Source: an uncultured Clostridia bacterium (lineage in GTDB: Bacteria > Bacillota > Clostridia > Oscillospirales > Acutalibacteraceae). From it: 5,320 nt of DNA. Positions 4,463-5,320 of the stretch are shown here, in pieces (the first letter of the stretch is position 1; every line of letters begins with the position of its first letter). The stretch is taken from NCBI GenBank assembly GCA_945227095.1, contig CALYOC010000063.1:1-5320 (forward strand). Direction: 5' to 3'. A program made the position numbers and the translations under genes. Under the pieces are notes generated by a model. That model saw only the letters and a list, made by a program, of their open reading frames with translations. It was not told the DNA's origin and did no database searches.

Positions 4463-5320
4463 ACTTAAAAACACCTATATTAAAAAAATTTTGGAAAATA
4501 TGTGAAAAAAATGACGCGAAAAGACCGGTTGTACCGCCCGATGTGGAAATGGATATGGTGCGCGACATTCCGTATATTGAAGACGGCAAAAGCACTCATA
4601 TGCTCGACATCTATTACCCGAAGGGGACTGTCGATAAACTGCATACCATTATCGACATTCACGGCGGCGGACTTATGTACGGCACAAGGGATTTGAACCT
4701 CAACTACAATCTTCATTTGGCGGCGCATGGCTTTACGGTTATATCTATTGATTACCCGCTTGCGCCGGAGGTTGTATTTGCCGACCAGTTGAGGGATATT
4801 ATGAGAGCATTTAAGTGGATTTTCGAACACGCCGAGGAATATCCGCAGGTTGACAGGGACAATCTTTTTCTCACGGGTGACTCCGCGGGCGGACTTTTAG
4901 CCGCTTACAGCGCAATTACTAATAATAGTGATGAATTGTGCAAATACTATAATACACAAAAAAGCGGACTCAACTTCAAGGCGATAGGACTCACCTGCGG
5001 AATGTTTAAAATCCGGCGCGGAGCAATTGCGTGGGCGTGTTCGTCGACGGTTATCGGCAAGGATTATAAGAAAATGCCTTACCTCACTTTTGAGGAGGTG
5101 CTCGACTTGGGAGAGCTTCCGCCGGCGTGGCTGCTTTCGAGTGAGCAGGATTTTATCAAGGGCGCAACATTTTATATGGCTGATTTGCTTGAAAAAAGAG
5201 GTCATGATTACAAGCTCGAATTTTTCGGCAAGGTAAAAGAGCACGATTTACATCATGTGTTAACCGTCGGCTGGCCGCAATATAAGGAAAGCCGTAAGGC
5301 GAACCAAAGTATGCTTGATT
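4459..5320 (+). CDS. Alpha/beta hydrolase, HSL/family IV esterase-like; C-terminus beyond the window
   Basis: This is a predicted serine esterase or lipase of the alpha/beta hydrolase fold with 287 codons visible; the family norm is about 300, so only a short C-terminal piece is missing. HGGG (68-71, in DIHGGGLMYG) forms the oxyanion hole. GDSAGG (140-145) carries nucleophile Ser142. Asp231 in SSEQDF is the likely acid. His265 or His266 in HDLHHV is the likely base, giving a full triad. The segment DYPLAPE (98-104) is also typical of the family. There is no signal peptide: the N-terminus (MNLKTPILKKFWKICEKN) is basic and amphipathic, so the protein is probably cytoplasmic. The start ATG overlaps the reductase stop (ATGA) and has GGAGGT 8 nt upstream, which makes co-translation very likely. 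The substrate cannot be told; carboxyl esters or deacetylation of small acetylated compounds are family precedents. It could act with the reductase in one pathway, but that is inference. Confidence 0.9.
   Translation, partial: MNLKTPILKKFWKICEKNDAKRPVVPPDVEMDMVRDIPYIEDGKSTHMLDIYYPKGTVDKLHTIIDIHGGGLMYGTRDLNLNYNLHLAAHGFTVISIDYPLAPEVVFADQLRDIMRAFKWIFEHAEEYPQVDRDNLFLTGDSAGGLLAAYSAITNNSDELCKYYNTQKSGLNFKAIGLTCGMFKIRRGAIAWACSSTVIGKDYKKMPYLTFEEVLDLGELPPAWLLSSEQDFIKGATFYMADLLEKRGHDYKLEFFGKVKEHDLHHVLTVGWPQYKESRKANQSMLD

Noticed and set aside
5027..5236. Plus-strand frame inside the hydrolase gene
   Set aside because: It is out of frame with the hydrolase, which is open throughout with an intact catalytic triad; the frame is Arg/Ser-rich shadow sequence.

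Overview
The window looks like a chromosomal segment from a low-to-mid GC, Gram-positive anaerobe of the class Clostridia, probably Oscillospiraceae/Ruminococcaceae-like. This is inferred from protein style, gene order, strong Shine-Dalgarno (SD) sites and AT-rich intergenic DNA; nothing here fixes the species. The first 46 bases are not biological. They are an untrimmed Illumina Nextera adapter (end of P5, an 8-base index, the read-1 primer site and the Tn5 mosaic end). The true genomic sequence therefore starts at base 47, and the left edge is a contig end.

Left block, minus strand, transcribed leftwards from about 3423: a CdaR/PucR-type transcriptional regulator (2260-3345), then ftsE (1140-2195), ftsX (230-1150) and the first 64 codons of a secreted coiled-coil protein (47-240) cut off by the contig edge. 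FtsE and FtsX form the ABC-type complex that turns on peptidoglycan hydrolases at division. The truncated gene starts like such a hydrolase or activator (signal peptide followed by coiled coil, as in EnvC, PcsB or CwlO). ftsE/ftsX and ftsX/hydrolase each overlap by 11 nt, which points to translational coupling. FtsE carries an unusual C-terminal tail of about 130 residues.

Middle: a divergent, AT-rich intergenic region (3346-3742) with a convincing extended -10 promoter for the regulator, a probable promoter for the rightward genes, and a perfect 16-bp palindrome between them that could be an operator.

Right block, plus strand: a FabG-like short-chain dehydrogenase/reductase (3743-4462), whose active-site region resembles the YmfI/EF-P 5-aminopentanone reductase branch. 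It is joined by an ATGA stop/start overlap to an alpha/beta hydrolase of the HSL (family IV esterase) type (4459 to beyond 5320), nearly complete at the window edge. The two are almost certainly translated from one mRNA.

I found no CRISPR array, RNA gene, insertion sequence or clearly new multi-gene system. The items most worth a second look are the FtsE tail, the regulator next to ftsEX, the intergenic palindrome, and the adapter contamination.
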